The notes beneath the pieces were generated by a model. That model did no database searches and had not been told where the DNA came from. It saw only the letters and a program-made list of their open reading frames with translations. 10,732 nt of DNA. Source: Planctomycetota bacterium (lineage in GTDB: Bacteria > Planctomycetota > Planctomycetia > Pirellulales > Thermoguttaceae). This document shows, piece by piece, positions 7,005 to 10,732 of this stretch. The stretch lies in NCBI GenBank assembly GCA_025356915.1, contig JANXQG010000453.1, forward strand, positions 1 to 10,732, given 5' to 3'. Positions within the stretch are counted from its first letter, which is position 1, and every line of letters starts with the position of its first letter. A program made the translations under genes and the position numbers.

Positions 7005-7940
7005 ATGGCGATCAACCTGAAAGAAATGTCGGCCAGACCCGAGCTGCTGGTCGGTGGACACCGGTCCTGTGCCGGGTGCGCTGCGCCCGCTATCTTGCGC
7101 CAGGCCCTGCACGTGGCCGGGCCGGACACCGTCGTAGGCTTCGCCACCGGATGCATGGAGGTCTCGACGACGATCTATCCCTACACCGCGTGGCGCGTGC
7201 CGTACATCCACTGCGCGTTTGAGAACTGCGCCGCGACCGTCAGCGGCGTGGAGGCCGCATACCGCGTGCTGCAGCGCAAGGGCCGGATTCCTGCGGATAA
7301 GAAGATCAATTTCATCGCCTTTGGTGGGGATGGCGCCTCCTATGACATCGGTTTTCAGTCGCTCTCCGGTGCGATGGAACGCGGGCATCGGATGCTGTAT
7401 GTGTGCTACGACAACAACGCCTACATGAACACCGGCACCCAGCGATCCAGCGCAACGCCCCGTGGGGCCATGACCAACACCAGTCCCAACGGCAGCATCA
7501 TTTCCGGCAAGCAGCAGTCTCGCAAAGACCTCACGGCCTGCGTGCTGGCGCACAACATCCCTTACGTGGCCCAAGCTTCGGTCTCCAACCCCATCGACTT
7601 CATGCGAAAGGTGGCACGCGCGCTGGAGATTGATGGTCCGTCGTTCATCAACATCCTACAGCCCTGCCATCGGGGATGGGGCTGCAAGCCGGAAGATTCC
7701 ATCGAGTTGGCACGCCTTGCCGTCGAGACCCGGTGGTGGCCGCTCTACGAGGTTGACCACGGTCGGTGGAAAGTCAATAATAAGCCCAAGACCGTCGTAC
7801 CCGTGGTCGATTGGTTCAGGATCCAAGCCCGATTCAAGCACATGGTTGCCGGCGACCGGGATGGAATCCTTGCCTGGCACCAGGAACAAGTGGACAAAGC
7901 ATGGACCGAGCTTCTGGAGAAAGAGGAGAAGAGCCAATGA
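7005..7940 (+). CDS. porB: 2-oxoacid:ferredoxin oxidoreductase, beta subunit
   Basis: Beta subunit (311 residues), which binds the diphosphate of thiamine diphosphate and one [4Fe-4S] cluster. The ThDP motif is GGDGASYDIG (107-116) through DNNAYMNTGTQRSSATP (136-152). The four cluster cysteines expected in this family are Cys22 and Cys25 (HRSCAGCAAP), Cys50 (ATGCMEVSTT) and Cys221 (LQPCHRGWG). The YPYTAWRVPYIHCAFEN stretch (58-74) and the tail LARLAVETRWWPLYEV are strongly family-typical. The residue after the second cysteine is Ala where Gly is usual (CAGCG), a small change next to the cluster. ATG 7005 follows AGGA (6995-6998) and lies eight bases after the alpha stop. The last codons overlap the next ATG by four bases (ATGA), so translation is probably coupled. 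A longer open frame upstream is an out-of-frame reading of alpha. Confidence 0.94.
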   Translation: MAINLKEMSARPELLVGGHRSCAGCAAPAILRQALHVAGPDTVVGFATGCMEVSTTIYPYTAWRVPYIHCAFENCAATVSGVEAAYRVLQRKGRIPADKKINFIAFGGDGASYDIGFQSLSGAMERGHRMLYVCYDNNAYMNTGTQRSSATPRGAMTNTSPNGSIISGKQQSRKDLTACVLAHNIPYVAQASVSNPIDFMRKVARALEIDGPSFINILQPCHRGWGCKPEDSIELARLAVETRWWPLYEVDHGRWKVNNKPKTVVPVVDWFRIQARFKHMVAGDRDGILAWHQEQVDKAWTELLEKEEKSQ

Positions 7941-8920
7941 GCCACGGCCAGCTTCCTCCGGAACGGTTGACGCGGGTTACCGATCTGCTTGAAATCGCGG
8001 GGCGATTGAGCCCCTCCACGGCGGTCCTACCGGGCGGCCATCGCGTCGAAGATCTGCGACTGGTCGAGTCTGCTCGGGACCATGGGTTCGTGGACCGCAT
8101 TATTCTGGTAGGCCAGAAGGACCGCATGGCCGACGCGGTGAAAGAGGCGGGAATCGACGTGGCCGTTGACGACATGATCGCGGCCGATGGCGAAGAACAG
8201 ATCGCTGCGGCCACGATCAAGGTGTTGAAGGCCGGGGGTGTGGACATCGTGCTCAAGGGCGACATTTCCACCCCAGTAATGAATCGCTATATCCTGCCGC
8301 TGGCCGTCCGGCCAACCGTGAGCTTGGCGACCCTCTTTGATGCGGCCCCGATCGCCGATGGGCGTCCGATGCTGCTGACCGACGCAGGCGTGACCACGGT
8401 GTGCGATTTGAAACGCATGACGGACCTGGTCAGCAATGCCGTTGATGTTGCCCAGGCGGTGATGGGGATTGAACGGCCTCGCGTGGCTATCCTTTCGGCC
8501 AACGAGAAGCAGATCGCGTCCTTGCCCTCCACGCGCATGGGGCTGGAACTGGCCAGCCTCGGTTGGCAAAACGCCGTGGTGTGCGGCCCGCTGTCGTTCG
8601 ACCTAGCCACCGATCCGGCTTCCGTGGCAATCAAGGGGATGCCCGACCTGCCGGGTGCCCTGGAGGTGGCTGGAAAAGCGGACGTGCTGGTCTGCCCCGG
8701 AATCGACACGGCCAATGTCCTCTACAAAATGATCGCTGCCTTGGACAAGTACGGAGAGGCATCGCTGGCGAGCATCACCGTCGGGTTTCCCGTGCCTTAC
8801 GTCATCTTATCGCGTTCGGACACGCTGGAAACTCGATTGGCGTCGATCGCGCTGTGCGCCATCTATGCTCGACGAAGACCTCAGGACTTTTTGAAGCCAG
8901 GAGAACATGCAGATGATTAA
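7937..8920 (+). CDS. ptb: Phosphate acyltransferase (Pta/Ptb family; phosphate butyryltransferase-like)
   Basis: Transfers an acyl group from CoA to phosphate, giving an acyl phosphate that a kinase can use to make ATP (327 residues, cytoplasmic). Family features in order: LVESARDHGFVDRIILVGQ (about 43-61), ADIVLKGDISTPVM-like segment near 110 (VDIVLKGDISTPVM here), MLLTDAGVTTVCDL near 148, RPRVAILSANEKQIASLPST near 180, VVCGPLSFDLA near 213, KADVLVCPGIDTANVLYKMI near 247, and VGFPVPYVILSRSDTLETRLASIALC near the C-terminus. The overall pattern is closer to Ptb than to the pta catalytic domain, but substrate range in this family is broad, so acetyl-, butyryl- or isobutyryl-CoA are all possible. 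It overlaps beta by four bases, with AGGAGAAG (about 7924-7931) as ribosome binding site. No acetate or butyrate kinase gene accompanies it here. Confidence 0.85.
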   Translation: MSHGQLPPERLTRVTDLLEIAGRLSPSTAVLPGGHRVEDLRLVESARDHGFVDRIILVGQKDRMADAVKEAGIDVAVDDMIAADGEEQIAAATIKVLKAGGVDIVLKGDISTPVMNRYILPLAVRPTVSLATLFDAAPIADGRPMLLTDAGVTTVCDLKRMTDLVSNAVDVAQAVMGIERPRVAILSANEKQIASLPSTRMGLELASLGWQNAVVCGPLSFDLATDPASVAIKGMPDLPGALEVAGKADVLVCPGIDTANVLYKMIAALDKYGEASLASITVGFPVPYVILSRSDTLETRLASIALCAIYARRRPQDFLKPGEHADD

Positions 8921-9398
8921 TCAAGAGATGTGTCGATGGGTTTTCCGGACCCATGTGCTCGATCGAGCTGGAGCACTGACCAGCATCGCTTCTGCCTTCA
9001 GCAACGAAGGCGTCAGCATCGACACGATTGTCGGCCACGGGATTGAGCAGCGCGCGGGAGTGGACGGGAGTGTGGTGCTCACCTTCTATTGTAGTGAGGC
9101 CAATAAGGACAAGATGGTCCGCAAGGTCAAACGCCTCAGCAAGGTAATTCGACTGGAGGAACATCCCTATGAGTCGCAGAGCCTGCGAAAATCGGCCCTC
9201 ATCCGCTGCAATCGGCAACTTAAGCCACGCGACGTGGTGGGCGAAACGGCGTTCCTAACCAGTGAACTGGTGAAGAGCGACGCCCACGGCTGGACATACC
9301 TCCTGGCCGGCTCGCCCAGTGACCTCGACCCTGTGTTGGAAAGTCTGGAGGCCGCAGGCATCATCAAAGACGTGATCTATTCGGTGCTTAGCCTTTAA
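8913..9398 (+). CDS. ACT-domain regulatory protein at the end of the oxidoreductase operon
   Basis: A 161-residue protein with no visible catalytic domain. Its N-terminal half matches the ACT fold signature: HVLDRAGALTSIASAFSNEGVSIDTI (split as residues 14-39), the pattern used to bind amino acids or other small ligands. The C-terminal half (LIRCNRQLKPRDVVGETAFLTSEL, then HGWTYLLAGSPSDLDPVLESL) looks like a second ACT-like or IlvN-type C-terminal region. In size and layout it recalls acetolactate synthase small subunits, but there is no synthase beside it. ATG 8913 is favoured because AGGAG (8899-8903) lies nine bases upstream; ATG 8907 is the alternative, at only three bases. Either way it overlaps the acyltransferase end, so it is made with the operon. 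Its ligand and partner are unknown; a regulatory role is inferred. Confidence 0.8.
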   Translation: MINQEMCRWVFRTHVLDRAGALTSIASAFSNEGVSIDTIVGHGIEQRAGVDGSVVLTFYCSEANKDKMVRKVKRLSKVIRLEEHPYESQSLRKSALIRCNRQLKPRDVVGETAFLTSELVKSDAHGWTYLLAGSPSDLDPVLESLEAAGIIKDVIYSVLSL

Positions 9399-9544
9399 GA
9401 CGCATCTTTCGTGCCTTGGGCAGTGCCGACCTTTGAGGGCTTTTCAGGTCCAATAATGGTCCTGCTCAAGAATGTTACCGATGATGGTCCGTGAGCTTTT
9501 TCACCAGCGAGTACCAGTTTTTACCAAGAACACCAGATCCCACC
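9399..9544. other. Intergenic spacer, no clear signal
   Basis: Between the ACT gene and the helicase gene there is no ORF of note, no hairpin with a T-tract, and no convincing -35/-10 pair. ATGGTCC occurs twice (about 9456 and 9484). The operon's terminator and the helicase promoter, if here, are not recognisable by eye. Confidence 0.5.
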
Positions 9545-10732
9545 ATGTCTATCGTTTCTCGCGATGAATTAGCAAGCCGCTATCTCGACCAACTCCCCTA
9601 CGAGCCTTATAAAGTCCAGGAAGATGCCCTCCTGGCTTGGTTCACCTCGGACCACGGTGTGCTGGTCTGCGCTCCGACGGGCATGGGGAAGACGCTGATC
9701 GCCGAGGCAGCCCTCTTTGAAGCCTTGCATACCGGTCAGCAGGCGTATTACACCACGCCGCTGATTGCCCTGACGGAACAAAAATTCCACGAGATGCAAG
9801 ATCGCGCCGTGCAGTGGGGATTTCAGGCGACCGACGTCGGACTGGTGACAGGCAATCGCCGCGAGAACCCCGCGGCTCCCGTGCTCGTGGTCGTGGCGGA
9901 AATCCTGCTCAATCGCCTGCTGCACGCCGAGTTCGATTTTGAGCACACCTCGGCCGTCGTGATGGACGAGTTCCACAGTTTCAACGATCCCGAACGCGGC
10001 ATCGTCTGGGAAATGACCCTGGGATTGCTGCCGCCGCAGGTGCGGTTGCTCTTACTCTCGGCCACGGTGGGCAATGCCATGGACTTCATTCACTGGCTGC
10101 GGCTGGGGCATCAGCGAACTCTCGAATTGGTTCGCGGGGAAGAACGCCGCGTGCCGTTGAGCTACCACTGGATCGGCGACATGTTGCTGACCGAGCAGAT
10201 TGAAGAAATGGCCCAGGGCGATGCCGAAACGCGGATGACGCCCGCCCTGGTCTTCTGCTTCAATCGAGACGAATGCTGGACCGTGGCCGAGCAAATCAAG
10301 GGCAAAAAAGTCCTCAGTGATGGCCAGCAAACCCGGCTGGTCGAGGAATTGAACCTGCACGATTGGTCGCAAGGGGCCGGCACCAAGCTGCGGCAACTGT
10401 TGTTGCGAGGCGTCGGCGTGCACCACGCGGGTCTGCTGCCCAAGTATCGCCGTATTGTGGAAATGCTCTTCCAGCGCAAGCTGCTGAGCGTGGCCATCTG
10501 CACGGAAACCCTGGCGGCAGGCATCAATCTTCCGGCTCGCTCGGTCGTGCTGCCAACCATGTTGAAAGGCCCGCCGGATAAGAAACGGGTGATTGAGGCG
10601 AGTGCCGCCCATCAAATCTTTGGACGTGCCGGTCGGCCACAGTTCGACACGCATGGCCACGTTTACGTGCTGGCCCATGAGGACGATGTAAAGATCGCCC
10701 GCTGGCACGAGCAGTACGACAAGATCCCCGAG
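9545..10732 (+). CDS. Ski2-like superfamily 2 DEAD/DEAH-type helicase, N-terminal part (continues past window)
   Basis: ATP-dependent helicase of superfamily 2, reading open for 396 codons to the right edge. Motifs in order: Q-motif-like PYEPYKVQEDAL (18-29), Walker A APTGMGKT (43-50), DEFH (141-144) in place of the DEVH/DEAH box, LLLSATVGN with SAT at 172-174, HHAGLLPKYR near 298, CTETLAAGINLPA (319-331) and GRAGRP (360-365). The AAGINLPA-R-VVLP segment and FGRAGRP are hallmarks of the Ski2/Mtr4/Brr2-like group, so an RNA (or Hel308-like DNA) substrate is likely. The missing C-terminus would decide between them. ATG 9545 has no Shine-Dalgarno; GTG 9491 is an in-frame alternative, but MSIVSRDEL followed directly by the Q-motif-like segment is a sensible N-terminus. 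Its context is unrelated to the preceding operon. Confidence 0.88.
   Translation, partial: MSIVSRDELASRYLDQLPYEPYKVQEDALLAWFTSDHGVLVCAPTGMGKTLIAEAALFEALHTGQQAYYTTPLIALTEQKFHEMQDRAVQWGFQATDVGLVTGNRRENPAAPVLVVVAEILLNRLLHAEFDFEHTSAVVMDEFHSFNDPERGIVWEMTLGLLPPQVRLLLLSATVGNAMDFIHWLRLGHQRTLELVRGEERRVPLSYHWIGDMLLTEQIEEMAQGDAETRMTPALVFCFNRDECWTVAEQIKGKKVLSDGQQTRLVEELNLHDWSQGAGTKLRQLLLRGVGVHHAGLLPKYRRIVEMLFQRKLLSVAICTETLAAGINLPARSVVLPTMLKGPPDKKRVIEASAAHQIFGRAGRPQFDTHGHVYVLAHEDDVKIARWHEQYDKIPE

Noticed and set aside
6864..7574. 236-codon open frame on the - strand
   Set aside because: It lies wholly antisense to the alpha end and beta start, which are clearly real; the translation resembles no family.
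10052..10708. 218-codon open frame on the - strand
   Set aside because: It is antisense to well-conserved helicase motifs and is a codon-bias shadow.

Overview
The window is GC-rich, densely coded DNA with all recognisable genes on the + strand. It most likely comes from a member of the Planctomycetota or a close relative. This is inferred from the mix of genes (plant/bacterial-type pyruvate phosphate dikinase, YqeG-like HAD, pseudopilin, Por operon, Ski2-like helicase), the patchy Shine-Dalgarno use and the AT-rich repetitive spacer. No rRNA or other marker confirms it. There are no tRNA genes, CRISPR arrays or intact mobile elements that I can see.

Layout. (1) 1-1190: 3' end of pyruvate phosphate dikinase, closed by a strong intrinsic terminator. 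(2) 1201-2113: a decayed remnant of a large type ISP restriction-modification protein (helicase-methyltransferase). It has lost its N-terminal half, methyltransferase motif I and the target-recognition region. (3) 2157-3578: a class I SAM methyltransferase with a TTG start and a YqeG-like HAD phosphatase, separated by an AT-rich spacer holding two interleaved perfect inverted repeats. (4) 3587-4884: a single pseudopilin-like gene with its own probable promoter. (5) 4882-9398: a tight six-gene operon encoding the gamma, delta, alpha and beta subunits of a 2-oxoacid:ferredoxin oxidoreductase, a phosphate acyltransferase (Pta/Ptb family) and an ACT-domain protein. (6) 9545 to the right edge: the N-terminal part of a Ski2-like superfamily 2 helicase.

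How the genes could work together. The operon encodes oxidative decarboxylation of a 2-oxoacid to an acyl-CoA, giving reduced ferredoxin, followed by transfer of the acyl group to phosphate. That is the route to substrate-level ATP, but the kinase for the last step is not in this window. The subunits look most like pyruvate-type enzymes, and pyruvate is also the product of the dikinase upstream, but a branched-chain 2-oxoacid cannot be excluded. The ACT protein, co-translated at the end of the operon, suggests control by a small ligand such as an amino acid. This is the most interesting part of the window. The other genes are probably independent units.
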